A DNA stretch of 64,000 bases, taken from Azospira inquinata. GTDB taxonomy: Bacteria; Pseudomonadota; Gammaproteobacteria; Burkholderiales; Rhodocyclaceae. How positions within the stretch are numbered: position 1 is the stretch's first letter; every line of letters starts with the position of its first letter. Made by a program: the position numbers and the translations under genes. Under the pieces are notes generated by a model, which saw only the letters and a list, made by a program, of their open reading frames with translations, ran no database searches and had not been told where the DNA came from. Of the stretch, positions 17,918 to 27,849 are shown one piece after another. The DNA lies in assembly GCF_018905915.1 (NCBI RefSeq), contig NZ_CP064782.1, positions 806,001 through 870,000 on the forward strand, read 5' to 3'.

Positions 17918-20596
17918 ATGGCAGCTCCCTCCCCTTCCCCCCTTTCTCCCAACCCCGATCTGGACCCCGGTGAAACCCGGGAATGGATTGACGCCCTGGC
18001 CGGGGTCATCGATAAGGAGGGCCCGGACCGGGCCCATTTCCTCCTCTCCCGCCTGATTACGGAAGCGCGGGAGGACGGCATCGACCTCCCCTATAGCGCC
18101 ACCACCGAATACATCAACACCATCCCGGCCAATCAGCAGCCCAAATACCCGGGGGACCCGGACATGGAGGAAAAAATCCGCTCCGTGATCCGCTGGAATG
18201 CCGCGGCCATGGTGGTCCGGGCCAACAAGCACACCAACGTGGGAGGCCACATCGCCTCCTTCGCCTCCAGCGCCGTGCTCTACGACGTGGGCTTCAACTG
18301 GTTCTGGCGCGCCCCCACGGCGGAGCGGGGCGGGGATCTGATTTACTTCCAGGGCCACTCCGTGCCCGGGGTTTATGCCCGGGCCTTCATGCTCGGTCGC
18401 CTCACCGAAGAGCAAATGGACAGTTACCGCCAGGAAGTGGACGGCAAGGGCATTTCCTCCTACCCCCACCCCTGGCTGATGCCGGATTTCTGGCAATTCC
18501 CCACCGTCTCCATGGGCCTGGGGCCTTTGCAGGCCATCTATTCCGCCCGCTTCATGAAATACCTGGATAGCCGGGACGTGGCCAAAACCGCCGGTCGCAA
18601 GGTCTGGGCCTTCCTGGGGGATGGGGAAATCGACGAAGTGGAATCCCTGGGGGCCATCGGTATGGCGGCCCGGGAAAAGCTGGATAACCTGATTTTTGTG
18701 GTGAACTGCAACCTGCAACGGCTGGACGGCCCGGTGCGGGGCAACGGCAAAATCATCCAGGAACTGGAAGGGGACTTCCGGGGCGCTGGCTGGAATGTCA
18801 TCAAGCTCATCTGGGGCACCCACTGGGACGCCCTCTTCGCCCGGGATAAAAAGGGCATCCTGAAAAAACGCATGATGGAATGCGTGGACGGGGAATACCA
18901 AACCTTCAAGGCCAAAAACGGGGCCTATGTGCGGGAGCATTTCTTCAACACCCCGGAACTGAAGGAACTGGTGGCGGACTGGACCGATGACGACATCTGG
19001 GCCCTGAACCGGGGCGGCCACGACATGTTCAAGATTTACACCGCCTTCAAGGCTGCCACGGAAACCCAGGGCCAGCCCACGGTCATCCTGGCCAAGACCA
19101 TCAAGGGTTACGGCATGGGGGTGGCCGGGGAAGCCATGAACATCGCCCACCAGGCGAAGAAAATGGGCACGGACGCCTTGAAGCGCATGCGGGACCGTTT
19201 CGGCCTGACCATTCCGGACGACCAGATCGAACAGGTGCCCTACCTGAAATTCCCGGACGATTCCCCGGAAGTGGCCTACATGAAGGCCCGGCGGGACGCC
19301 CTGGGGGGCTATATTCCGGCTCGGCGGCGTACTGCCGAAGCCCTGCCCATGCCTCCCCTGTCCGCCTTTGACAGCCTGCTCAAGGCTTCCGGCCAGGGTC
19401 GGGAATTTTCCACCACCATGGCCCTGGTACGCATCCTCAGCCACCTGCTCAAGGACAAGGCCCTGGCCAAACACATTGTCCCCATCGTGCCGGATGAATC
19501 CCGCACCTTCGGCATGGAAGGCATGTTCCGCCAGTTCGGCATCTGGAATCAGGAAGGCCAGAAGTACGTGCCGGAAGACCACGACCAGCTGATGTTCTAC
19601 AAGGAATCCCGCACCGGGCAGATCCTCCAGGAAGGCATCAACGAAGCGGGGGCCATGGCGGACTGGATCGCCGCCGGGACCAGCTACAGCACCCACGGGG
19701 TGCAGATGGTGCCCTTCTACATCTTCTATTCCATGTTCGGCCTGCAACGCACCATGGATCTGTGTTGGGCGGCCGCCGACCAACGCACTCGGGGCTTCCT
19801 CATCGGGGGCACCTCCGGGCGCACCACCCTGAACGGGGAAGGGCTGCAACACGAGGACGGCCATTCCCACCTGCTCTCCGCCGCCATTCCCAACTGCATT
19901 TCCTACGACCCCACCTTCGCCTATGAAGTGGCGGTGATCGTCCAGGACGGCCTGCGCCGCATGTATGTGGAGCAGGAAGACGTCTATTACTACATCACCG
20001 TGCTCAACGAAAACTACGAGCACCCGGAAATGCCGGAAGGAGTGGAAGCCGCCATCCTCAAGGGCATGTACCAGCTGAAGAAGGGGGTGGCGTCCGACGG
20101 TCCCCGGGTGCAACTGCTCGGCTCCGGTTCCATCCTCCGGGAAGTGATCGCCGCCGCCGACCTGCTGCGTCAGGACTGGGGCGTGGAAGCAGACATCTGG
20201 TCCTGCCCCAGCTTCACCGAGCTGTCCCGGGACGGCTACGCCGCCCAGCGCTGGAACATGCTCCACCCCCTGGAAACGCCCCGCCGTTCCCACGTGGAAG
20301 CCTGCCTGGAAGACACCCGGGGCCCCATCGTGGCGGCCACCGACTATGTGCGCCTGGTAGCCGACCAAATCCGTCCCTTCCTCAACCGCCGCTACACCGT
20401 ACTGGGCACGGACGGCTTTGGCCGCTCCGACACCCGGGCCAAGCTGCGCCACTTCTTCGAAGTGGACCGCTACTGGGTCACCCTGGCCGCCCTCAAGTCC
20501 CTGGCGGACGACGGGCTCCTGGCCCGGGAAAAGGTGGCCGAAGCCCTGACCAAATACGGTCTGGACCCGGAAAAACTCAACCCCCTGCACGCCTGA
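17918..20596 (+). CDS. aceE: Pyruvate dehydrogenase E1 component
   Basis: This 892-residue thiamine-diphosphate enzyme decarboxylates pyruvate and acetylates the E2 lipoyl groups. It is the homodimeric E1 of Gram-negative bacteria, at the expected length. The ThDP motif begins GDGEIDEVESLGAI near residue 234 and ends in the NLIFVVNCNLQRLDGPVRG segment. The N-terminal region matches E. coli-type AceE (LPYSATTEYINTIP). AGGAGA precedes the ATG. It is the first gene of aceE-aceF-lpdA, 20 bp before aceF. Confidence 0.98.
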   Translation: MAAPSPSPLSPNPDLDPGETREWIDALAGVIDKEGPDRAHFLLSRLITEAREDGIDLPYSATTEYINTIPANQQPKYPGDPDMEEKIRSVIRWNAAAMVVRANKHTNVGGHIASFASSAVLYDVGFNWFWRAPTAERGGDLIYFQGHSVPGVYARAFMLGRLTEEQMDSYRQEVDGKGISSYPHPWLMPDFWQFPTVSMGLGPLQAIYSARFMKYLDSRDVAKTAGRKVWAFLGDGEIDEVESLGAIGMAAREKLDNLIFVVNCNLQRLDGPVRGNGKIIQELEGDFRGAGWNVIKLIWGTHWDALFARDKKGILKKRMMECVDGEYQTFKAKNGAYVREHFFNTPELKELVADWTDDDIWALNRGGHDMFKIYTAFKAATETQGQPTVILAKTIKGYGMGVAGEAMNIAHQAKKMGTDALKRMRDRFGLTIPDDQIEQVPYLKFPDDSPEVAYMKARRDALGGYIPARRRTAEALPMPPLSAFDSLLKASGQGREFSTTMALVRILSHLLKDKALAKHIVPIVPDESRTFGMEGMFRQFGIWNQEGQKYVPEDHDQLMFYKESRTGQILQEGINEAGAMADWIAAGTSYSTHGVQMVPFYIFYSMFGLQRTMDLCWAAADQRTRGFLIGGTSGRTTLNGEGLQHEDGHSHLLSAAIPNCISYDPTFAYEVAVIVQDGLRRMYVEQEDVYYYITVLNENYEHPEMPEGVEAAILKGMYQLKKGVASDGPRVQLLGSGSILREVIAAADLLRQDWGVEADIWSCPSFTELSRDGYAAQRWNMLHPLETPRRSHVEACLEDTRGPIVAATDYVRLVADQIRPFLNRRYTVLGTDGFGRSDTRAKLRHFFEVDRYWVTLAALKSLADDGLLAREKVAEALTKYGLDPEKLNPLHA

Positions 20597-20616
20597 TGCC
20601 CTGACGGAGACAAACC

Positions 20617-22221
20617 ATGAGCCAAGTGATTGAAGTGAAGGTTCCGGACATCGGGGATTTCAAGGATGTGCCGGTCATCGAAGTAATGGTCAAACCCGGG
20701 GACACGGTCCAAGTGGACGACGCCCTGGTCACCCTGGAATCGGACAAAGCCACCATGGACGTGCCCTCCCCGGCCGCCGGGGTGGTCAAGGAAATCAAGG
20801 TACAACTGGGGGACCGGGTTTCCGAAGGTAGCCTGGTTGTGCTGCTGGAAGCCTCCGGGGACGCCACCGCAGAAGCGCCCGCCGCTCCGGCGGCAGCGCC
20901 CACCCCGAACGCCCCGGCCCCCGCAGCAACGACCGCCCCCGCCCTGGTGGAAGTGACCGTGCCGGATATCGGGGACTTCAAGGACGTGCCGGTCATCGAG
21001 GTATTCGTCAAACCCGGTGACCCGGTGAAGGTGGATGACGCCCTGGTGACCCTGGAATCGGACAAGGCCACCATGGATGTGCCCTGCTCCGTGGCCGGGG
21101 TGGTCAAGGAAGTGAAGGTGAAGCTGGGGGACAAGGTGTCCCAAGGGGTCGCCGTGGTGGTGGTAGAAACCGCCGCCCAGGCATCCGCCCCGGCCCCGGC
21201 AGAAGCCCCCGCCGCCCCCTTCCGCATCACCCCCCCGGAATTTACCGGCCCGGCCCCCACCCAGCCCTACGCCCCGGCGGCCCTGGCCCCCGTACCGCCC
21301 CTGGGAGGCAAGACCCACGCCTCTCCCTCGGTACGGGCCTTCGCCCGGGAACTGGGGGTGGATTTAACCAAGGTGGCCGCCACCGGCCCCAAGGGTCGCA
21401 TCCTCAAGGAAGACGTGACGGCCTTCGTCAAGGGCGCCCTGTCCGGCGCCGCTCCGGCTGCGGCTCCTGGCGGCTCCCTGGGCGGTGGGCTGGATCTGTT
21501 GCCCTGGCCCAAGATCGATTTCAGCAAATTCGGGGAAATCGACACCCAGCCCCTGTCCCGCATCAAGAAAATCTCCGGTCAGAATCTGTCCCGCAACTGG
21601 GCCATGATTCCCGCCGTGACCTACCATGAGGACGCGGACATCACGGACCTGGAAGCCTTCCGGGTCCAGCTCAACAAGGAAAACGAAAAGGCGGGCATTA
21701 AGCTCACCATGCTGGCTTTCCTCATCAAGGCCAGCGTCCGGGCCCTGCAGCAATTCCCCGAGTTCAACGCCTCCTTGGATGGGGAAAATCTGGTGCTGAA
21801 AAAGTATTTCCACATCGGTTTTGCCGCCGACACCCCCAACGGTCTGGTGGTGCCCGTGGTGAAAAACGCGGATCAGAAGTCCATCGTGGAAATCGCCCAG
21901 GAAAGCGGTTCCTTGGCCAAACAGGCCCGGGACGGCAAGCTCAAACCGGCGGACATGCAGGGGGCCTGCTTCACCATTTCCAGCCTGGGAGGCATCGGCG
22001 GCACCTACTTCTCCCCCATTATCAATGCGCCGGAAGTGGCCATTCTGGGGGTGAACAAGAATGTGATGAAGCCGGTCTGGGACGGCAAGGCCTTCGCGCC
22101 CCGGCTCATGCTGCCCCTCTCCCTGACCGCCGACCACCGGGTCATCGACGGGGCCCTGGCGACCCGCTTCAACGTCTATCTGGCCAAGCTCCTGGCGGAC
22201 TTCCGCCGGGTCATGCTGTAA
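20617..22221 (+). CDS. aceF: Dihydrolipoyllysine-residue acetyltransferase (E2)
   Basis: This 534-residue core of the pyruvate dehydrogenase complex transfers acetyl from lipoyl-lysine to CoA. Two lipoyl domains come first, each with the ESDKATMDVP lipoylation motif (lysines near residues 46 and 152) and joined by Ala/Pro-rich linkers. A peripheral-subunit binding domain follows (SPSVRAFARELGVDL). The catalytic domain ends in TADHRVIDGALATRF with the HxxxDG active site. GGAGA precedes the ATG, and lpdA begins 12 bp after the stop. Confidence 0.98.
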   Translation: MSQVIEVKVPDIGDFKDVPVIEVMVKPGDTVQVDDALVTLESDKATMDVPSPAAGVVKEIKVQLGDRVSEGSLVVLLEASGDATAEAPAAPAAAPTPNAPAPAATTAPALVEVTVPDIGDFKDVPVIEVFVKPGDPVKVDDALVTLESDKATMDVPCSVAGVVKEVKVKLGDKVSQGVAVVVVETAAQASAPAPAEAPAAPFRITPPEFTGPAPTQPYAPAALAPVPPLGGKTHASPSVRAFARELGVDLTKVAATGPKGRILKEDVTAFVKGALSGAAPAAAPGGSLGGGLDLLPWPKIDFSKFGEIDTQPLSRIKKISGQNLSRNWAMIPAVTYHEDADITDLEAFRVQLNKENEKAGIKLTMLAFLIKASVRALQQFPEFNASLDGENLVLKKYFHIGFAADTPNGLVVPVVKNADQKSIVEIAQESGSLAKQARDGKLKPADMQGACFTISSLGGIGGTYFSPIINAPEVAILGVNKNVMKPVWDGKAFAPRLMLPLSLTADHRVIDGALATRFNVYLAKLLADFRRVML

Positions 22222-22233
22222 AGGGAGACGGAT

Positions 22234-24009
22234 ATGGATCTGATCGAAGTGAAAGTGCCGGACATCGGGGATTTCAAAGATGTGCCGGTGATCGAGCTGC
22301 TGGTCAAAGCCGGGGACACGGTCCAGGTGGATGACGCCCTGGTCACCCTGGAATCGGATAAGGCCACCATGGACGTGCCCGCCCCCACCGCCGGGATCAT
22401 CCGGGAAGTGAAGGTGCAATTGGGGGACCGGGTTTCCGAAGGCTCGGTGATCGCCCTGGTGGAAGCCGTTGCCACGACCGCCTCCAGCCAAGGGGAAAGC
22501 GCCCCGGCGGCCCCCGCCGCCGCCCCCACGCCAACGGCCAGTGCGCCAGCCCCGGAAGCGGGCAGCTTTGCCGGCCAGGCGGACGTAAGCTGCGACATGG
22601 TGGTGCTGGGCGCCGGGCCCGGCGGCTATTCCGCCGCCTTCCGGGCGGCCGACCTGGGACTCTCCACCGTACTGGTGGAACGTTACCCCACCCTGGGGGG
22701 CGTCTGCCTCAACGTGGGCTGCATTCCCTCCAAGGCCCTGCTCCACGTCGCCCAGGTGCTGGAAGAAGCCCAGCATCTAAGCGCCGCCGGGGTGAGCTTT
22801 GGGGCACCCCAGGTGGATCTGGATAAGCTCCGGGAACACAAAAACCGGGTGGTGGGCAAGCTCACCGGCGGTCTGGCGGGCATGGCCAAGGGCCGCAAAG
22901 TGCAGCATCTCCAAGGCCTAGGCCGCTTCCTCGACCCCCATCATCTGGAAGTCACCGCCGCCGACGGTACCCGTCAGGTGGTGCGCTTCCAGAAGGCCAT
23001 CATCGCGGCCGGCTCCCAGCCCGTGGCCCTGCCCTTCATGCCCAAGGACGATCCCCGGGTGGTGGATTCCACCGGCGCCCTGGAACTGCGTACCCTGCCG
23101 AAGAAAATGCTGGTCATCGGCGGCGGCATTATCGGTCTGGAAATGGCCACGGTGTATAGCGCCCTGGGGGCCCGCATTACCGTGGTGGAACTGGGGCCCA
23201 AGCTCATGCCCGGGGCCGACCGGGATCTGGTCAAGGTGTGGGAAAAGAAAAATGCCCCCCGCTTCGACCGCATTCTCCTGGGCACCGGGGTCACCGCCGC
23301 CGAAGCCAAACCGGAAGGGGTGGAAGTCACCTATTCCACGGGGGAGAAGGAAGCCTTCGACCTGGTACTGGTGGCCGTGGGGCGCACCCCCAACGGCAAG
23401 AAAATCGCCGCCGAAGCCGCCGGAGTAGCCGTCACCGAACGGGGCTTCATCAACGTGGATGCCCAGCTGCGCACCAACGTGCCCCACATTTTTGCCATCG
23501 GGGACATCGTGGGTCAGCCCATGCTGGCCCACAAGGCGGTCCACGAAGCCCATGTGGCGGCGGAGGTGGCGGCTGGGGAAGTGCAGGGCAAGGCGGAGCT
23601 GGCCCGGGCTGCCTTCGATGTGCTGCAAATTCCCAGCGTGGCCTACACCCATCCGGAAATCGCCTGGGCAGGCAAGACAGAGGAACAGCTCAAGGCGGAC
23701 GGGGTGGCCTACGAAAAAGCCCTGTTCCCCTGGGCCGCCAGCGGCCGGGCCATTGCCAACGGGGCGGAGGACGGCTTCACCAAGCTGCTCTTCGACCAGG
23801 CCAGCCAGCGCCTACTGGGGGGCGGCATTGTGGGCATGGGGGCCGGCGACCTGATCGGGGAAGTGTGCCTGGCCGTGGAAATGGGCTGCGATGCGGTGGA
23901 TATGGGCAAGACCATCCATCCCCATCCCACCCTCTGCGAATCCGTGGGACTGGCGGCAGAAGCGGCCCATGGCAGTTGCACCGATCTGCCCCCGGCCCGG
24001 AAAAAATAG
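22234..24009 (+). CDS. lpdA: Dihydrolipoyl dehydrogenase (E3) with N-terminal lipoyl domain
   Basis: This 591-residue flavoprotein reoxidises lipoyl groups with NAD+. Residues 1-80 are a lipoyl domain closely resembling those of the preceding aceF, with the same ESDKATMDVP motif. An Ala/Pro linker and a standard E3 then follow. The E3 part shows the FAD fold GAGPGGYSAAFRAADLG, the redox disulfide GGVCLNVGCIPSKALL, the NAD-binding GGGIIGLEMATVYSALG and a C-terminal HPHPTLCES with the catalytic histidine. Lipoyl-bearing E3 is known in some proteobacteria, including Neisseria. It ends the operon before a strong terminator. Confidence 0.97.
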   Translation: MDLIEVKVPDIGDFKDVPVIELLVKAGDTVQVDDALVTLESDKATMDVPAPTAGIIREVKVQLGDRVSEGSVIALVEAVATTASSQGESAPAAPAAAPTPTASAPAPEAGSFAGQADVSCDMVVLGAGPGGYSAAFRAADLGLSTVLVERYPTLGGVCLNVGCIPSKALLHVAQVLEEAQHLSAAGVSFGAPQVDLDKLREHKNRVVGKLTGGLAGMAKGRKVQHLQGLGRFLDPHHLEVTAADGTRQVVRFQKAIIAAGSQPVALPFMPKDDPRVVDSTGALELRTLPKKMLVIGGGIIGLEMATVYSALGARITVVELGPKLMPGADRDLVKVWEKKNAPRFDRILLGTGVTAAEAKPEGVEVTYSTGEKEAFDLVLVAVGRTPNGKKIAAEAAGVAVTERGFINVDAQLRTNVPHIFAIGDIVGQPMLAHKAVHEAHVAAEVAAGEVQGKAELARAAFDVLQIPSVAYTHPEIAWAGKTEEQLKADGVAYEKALFPWAASGRAIANGAEDGFTKLLFDQASQRLLGGGIVGMGAGDLIGEVCLAVEMGCDAVDMGKTIHPHPTLCESVGLAAEAAHGSCTDLPPARKK

Positions 24010-24028
24010 GCCCGTTTCGGGTATACCC

Positions 24029-24056
24029 ACGCCGCCTGCGGGCGGCGTTTTTTTTT
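24029..24056 (+). terminator. Terminator of the aceE-aceF-lpdA operon
   Basis: An 8-bp GC-rich stem (24029-24036 with 24041-24048) closes a four-base loop and runs into nine T residues. It starts 20 bp after the lpdA stop. Confidence 0.92.
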
Positions 24057-24264
24057 GGCCTCGTCCCCATCCTGTCTGCGGAATTGCTGCCCATTTTGGT
24101 AAAGCCAAGGTAAAAGGGTATAAATGTCAAAAATTTGTGGAATGGGTCACTGACATAGCTAGCTACCCGGGGCTAAGATAATCGGCCAGACAAAAGTCAT
24201 AGTCCCCTAATATTTCCGGAGTTCGCCGCCCCCATCGACGACCCCCCAAGGCAGCCACCGCCCC

Positions 24265-25944
24265 ATGTTGAACTGGATACTGTCCCGTATTCGCTCCGAA
24301 GACGTGAGCCACCCCCTGGGCAGCGAAAAAGCCATCGCCGCCTATCTGGCCCAGGTCCCCGTGCTCAATCCGGGCAAGACCTTGCAGGAGCTGGGCCTGT
24401 GGCTGGGCAATCCGGACCGGCTGGCCGCCGAATTGCCTCCCACGGCCCTAGCCCGGGCGGTGGAACGCCTGGACGAATTCGCCCAGCCCGCCGCCGTGCT
24501 GTGCCTGGATGCCTATCTGGCGCAAAAGCAGCAGGACTACGCCGCCGAGCAAAGCCTGCGGCCCCTGGAAACCTATTTCCATCAGGCGGCCCTGGCCAAC
24601 CGGCTGACCCTGGACCGGCTCCTGCTGGTCTTCAAAGACCCCAAGCAACGGGAAAGCAACCGGGCCACCCTGGCCAATTTCGCCGTGCGGGCCATGTACG
24701 CCCTGGTGCAGGAAAAGAAGCTGACCCGCTTCACCTACCGGGAAATGGACGCCACCTGGTGGGAGGCAGTGCACCAGCTGCTCTACCTGGCCCGGGACAT
24801 CGGCATCATCCACTACATCCAGCCCCCCTATCCGGATAGCCCAGCCCTCACCTCCGTCTGGCGGGAATATCTGGCCGGAGTCTTTCTGGAAGTGGCGCCG
24901 GTCTCCAATCTCACCCCCCTGCGCCTGGAAGTGACGGACCGCCTCATTCACCGGGTCAGCGAACATTTTCTATTTGTGGACAGCTTCTCCCCCCACACCC
25001 CCTACCGTATCCGTCTGGATGGGGATCAGGGACCGGAGCGCTGCACCCCGGATCAGCCCAGCGGCCCCACCTGGCGCCATTTCGGCGCCGGTGCGGCCCA
25101 CGCCCAGCTGATTCGCCTGCGGGCCACCATCCAGCTCAGCAAAGAAATTCCGGAATGGCTGGAAAGCAGCCACGCAGACCTGCTGGACATTCTGGATGTG
25201 CTGCAACTGCTGATCCAGCATTGGTCCCTGACCCCGCCCCGCCGGGAAAAGGAGCGGCAAAAGGTAAAGCGCCCCCTGCTGGTGGTGTCCGGCCTGCAAA
25301 CCATCCGCCGGGCCCTGGCCGCCACGGAATTCGCCAAATCAGGCCGCCGCCTGGACTATGAGGGCCACATCCGGGTTCTGGACCTGCAACGGGAGGGGGG
25401 CGCCCGTCCCTCGGAAGTGCCGCCGCCCCCCCAGAATCCGGCGGAAGTCCTGGCCCTGCTGGAGAGTACGGGCATCCGCAGCGTGGTGGAGGAATGGGAC
25501 AGCGCGGACGTGAGCCCGGGGGGCATGGGGGTGCGCTTTCTGTTCCGCAAGCCCTGGCAGGCCATTGGTGCCCTGGTGGGCTACCGCTGGCAGGACGAAC
25601 TGGAATGGCGGGTTGCCGTCATCCGCCGCCTGGGCCGCAGCCACGGGGTACCCAACGCAGGCCTCAGCCTCTTCCCTGGCCAGCCCCTCTGCGCCCAGAT
25701 TCAGCTCATGGATCAGGAGGACGACAGTCCCTGGAGCCAGCAGGCTGGGGATGGGGGCAAGAGTGGCTTGCAGGACGCCATTCTCCTCAGCCCGGAGCAC
25801 CGGATGCTGCTGGTGCCACCGGACACCTTCCGGCCGGATCGGCGCATTGATCTGGTAGTGGGGGGAAAGCGCTACCCGGTGCGTCTGGCCGGGCTCCAGG
25901 CCCAGGGCGGCGACTACGAACTGGTGCTGTTCCGGGGCGCCTGA
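24265..25944 (+). CDS. Uncharacterised protein, possibly PilZ/FimW-like
   Basis: This 559-residue soluble protein has no signal peptide. The first 330 residues are mostly helical and have no motif I recognise. Near residue 415 the segment DVSPGGMGVRF matches the second PilZ motif (D-x-S-x-x-G), and the sequence around it looks beta-rich. The first PilZ motif (RxxxR) is not evident just before it. A relation to FimW-like cyclic-di-GMP-binding proteins is therefore only a guess. No ribosome site is evident before the ATG at 24265. It stands alone between the lpdA terminator and rpiA. Confidence 0.6.
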   Translation: MLNWILSRIRSEDVSHPLGSEKAIAAYLAQVPVLNPGKTLQELGLWLGNPDRLAAELPPTALARAVERLDEFAQPAAVLCLDAYLAQKQQDYAAEQSLRPLETYFHQAALANRLTLDRLLLVFKDPKQRESNRATLANFAVRAMYALVQEKKLTRFTYREMDATWWEAVHQLLYLARDIGIIHYIQPPYPDSPALTSVWREYLAGVFLEVAPVSNLTPLRLEVTDRLIHRVSEHFLFVDSFSPHTPYRIRLDGDQGPERCTPDQPSGPTWRHFGAGAAHAQLIRLRATIQLSKEIPEWLESSHADLLDILDVLQLLIQHWSLTPPRREKERQKVKRPLLVVSGLQTIRRALAATEFAKSGRRLDYEGHIRVLDLQREGGARPSEVPPPPQNPAEVLALLESTGIRSVVEEWDSADVSPGGMGVRFLFRKPWQAIGALVGYRWQDELEWRVAVIRRLGRSHGVPNAGLSLFPGQPLCAQIQLMDQEDDSPWSQQAGDGGKSGLQDAILLSPEHRMLLVPPDTFRPDRRIDLVVGGKRYPVRLAGLQAQGGDYELVLFRGA

Positions 25945-26028
25945 AGCCCCGGTTGGGGCGCTTTTCCCGGACGGCCCGGGCCGGCTCCGGTAAAATGACT
26001 GGCCTCTTCCACCCATTTTTCCCTCCCC

Positions 26029-26706
26029 ATGACCCAGGATGAATTGAAACAGGCGGTGGCCAAAGCGGCCGCCGATTACGTGAACCGGACCGTGGCCGAT
26101 GGCGCCATCATCGGCGTCGGCACCGGTTCCACGGCCAATTATTTCATCGACGAACTGGCCAAGGGGGCATCCCGCTTCAAGGGCGCCGTAGCCAGTTCGG
26201 AAGCCACGGCCAAGCGTCTGGCCGGTCACGGCATCCCGGTTCTGGACCTGAATGACGTCACCGACCTGCCGGTCTATGTGGACGGGGCCGATGAAGTCAC
26301 CCCGGGCCTGCACATGGTCAAGGGCGGCGGCGGCGCCCTGACCCGGGAAAAAATCGTCGCTGCCGTGGCCCAAACCTTCGTCTGCATTGCGGACGGCTCC
26401 AAGCTGGTGACCACCCTGGGCAAATTTCCCCTGCCCGTGGAAGTCATTCCCATGGCCCGGGCCCAGGTGGCCCGGGAACTGGCCCAGCTGGGGGGTACGC
26501 CCCGGCTGCGGGAAGGCTTTGTCACCGACAACGGCAATGTGATCCTGGATGTTCACGGCCTCACCATCACCGACCCGGTCGCCCTGGAAAGCCGCATCAA
26601 CCAGATCGTCGGCGTGGTGACCAACGGCCTCTTCGCCTGCCGGGGTGCCAATCTACTGCTCCTGGGCACGGCGGACGGGGTGCAGCAACTGGAAGCCCGG
26701 GTTTAA
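26029..26706 (+). CDS. rpiA: Ribose-5-phosphate isomerase A
   Basis: This 225-residue enzyme interconverts ribose-5-phosphate and ribulose-5-phosphate in the pentose phosphate and Calvin pathways. Key segments are [37 protein letters not shown] with catalytic Asp/Lys residues, [10 protein letters not shown] and [13 protein letters not shown]. There is no Shine-Dalgarno sequence before the ATG. A TAAAAT hexamer about 32 bases upstream is a candidate -10 element. phoU follows after a 72-bp gap. Confidence 0.97.
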   Translation: MTQDELKQAVAKAAADYVNRTVADGAIIGVGTGSTANYFIDELAKGASRFKGAVASSEATAKRLAGHGIPVLDLNDVTDLPVYVDGADEVTPGLHMVKGGGGALTREKIVAAVAQTFVCIADGSKLVTTLGKFPLPVEVIPMARAQVARELAQLGGTPRLREGFVTDNGNVILDVHGLTITDPVALESRINQIVGVVTNGLFACRGANLLLLGTADGVQQLEARV

Positions 26707-26778
26707 TTGGGGCTGCAACTTTCCTGTCACAAACCTCTGCTAAGTTTGCCGGTTCCCATCCCCCGAACGGCAACGATC

Positions 26779-27492
26779 ATGGACGCTATGAGCGAACACA
26801 CCTACAAGCAATTCGACATTGAACTGGAAACCCTGCGCACCCGAGTGCTGCAAATGGGCGGGCTGGTCGAACAGCAGGTCAAAAAGGCCATGGAAGGCCT
26901 CTATGAAGGGGACACGGGTCTCCTGGAACTGGTAGTCAAGGAAGACGCCCGGGTGAACCAGCAGGAGGTGGAGCTGGACGAGGCCTGCAATCAGATGATT
27001 GCCAAGCGCCAGCCCACGGCCATCGACCTGCGCATGGTCACCACGGTGATCAAGTCCATCGCCGACCTGGAAAAAATCGGGGACAAGGCCCACAAAATCG
27101 CTCGCCTGGGCCTGGCCCTGAACAACCAGCACACCGGCTTCACCCCGGAAGTGGAATTGCGCCACATGGCGGAGCTGTCCCTGTCCATGCTGCACACCGC
27201 CCTGGACGCCTTCGCCCGCCTTAATGTGGTAGCCGCTGCCGAGGTGGTGCACCAGGACGAACACGTGAATACGGAATACGACTCCGTGGTGCGCCAGCTC
27301 ATCACTTACATGATGGAAGATCCCCGCACCATCTCCCGCTCCCTGGACATCATGTCCATTGCCAAGGCCATCGAGCGGGTCGGTGACCACGCCAAAAACA
27401 TCGCCGAATACGTCATCTACATGGTGAAGGGCCTGAACGTGCGCCACTCCACCCTGGACGAAATCGACCGGGAAATCGCCAACGGGGATTGA
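26779..27492 (+). CDS. phoU: Phosphate signalling protein PhoU
   Basis: This 237-residue all-helical cytosolic protein damps the Pho regulon by acting between the Pst transporter and the PhoR kinase. It has two PhoU repeats, each with the E/D-rich metal-binding helices: EDARVNQQEVELDEACNQM near residue 60 and a second set near HQDEHVNTEYDSVVRQL. The C-terminal SIAKAIERVGDHAKNIAEYV is diagnostic. I start at the ATG at 26779; a second in-frame ATG at 26788 is possible. No pst or pho genes are adjacent. Confidence 0.95.
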   Translation: MDAMSEHTYKQFDIELETLRTRVLQMGGLVEQQVKKAMEGLYEGDTGLLELVVKEDARVNQQEVELDEACNQMIAKRQPTAIDLRMVTTVIKSIADLEKIGDKAHKIARLGLALNNQHTGFTPEVELRHMAELSLSMLHTALDAFARLNVVAAAEVVHQDEHVNTEYDSVVRQLITYMMEDPRTISRSLDIMSIAKAIERVGDHAKNIAEYVIYMVKGLNVRHSTLDEIDREIANGD

Positions 27493-27508
27493 GCTTTCCC
27501 CGCCCAGC

Positions 27509-27534
27509 AAAAAGGCCGCAATTGCGGCCTTTTT
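27509..27534. terminator. Bidirectional terminator between phoU and the yggX-like gene
   Basis: A 26-bp perfect palindrome with a GC core is flanked by A residues on the left and T residues on the right, and it lies between two convergent genes. It begins 17 bp after phoU. Confidence 0.9.
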
Positions 27535-27576
27535 TTATGGTGCCCGGCATTGGCTCCGGGCGAAGCCCAATGTCCC

Positions 27577-27849
27577 TTAGTTGGCGGGAGGCACATAACC
27601 CTGGACCTGTTCCGCCCCTTCGCCGAAGAAGTGCTTTTCCATTTGTTCGGCCAGATACTGACGGTGGCGGGGATCGGCCAGATTCAGGCGGTTTTCATTG
27701 ATGATCATGGTCTGGGTACGAATCCACTGCTGCCAAGCTTCCTTGGACACGTTTTCAAAAACCCGCTTGCCCAGTTCGCCGGGATAAGGCTGAAAATCCA
27801 GGCCTTCCGCTTCCCGGCCCAGCTTGACGCAGTTCACCATTCTTGCCAT
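27577..27849 (-). CDS. yggX: Probable Fe(2+)-trafficking protein (YggX family)
   Basis: This 90-residue protein protects iron-sulfur clusters from oxidative damage in enteric bacteria. The N-terminal [21 protein letters not shown] with its single cysteine, the [19 protein letters not shown] segment and the usual length identify it. GGAG precedes the ATG by eight bases. A TATAAT on the minus strand (27878-27883) is a plausible -10 element with a weak -35. It is a single-gene unit. Confidence 0.95.
   Translation of the reverse strand: MARMVNCVKLGREAEGLDFQPYPGELGKRVFENVSKEAWQQWIRTQTMIINENRLNLADPRHRQYLAEQMEKHFFGEGAEQVQGYVPPAN

Noticed and set aside
17903..20590. An open frame of about 895 codons on the minus strand
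   Set aside because: It is fully antisense to aceE, with biased composition and no motif. The plus-strand protein is unmistakable.
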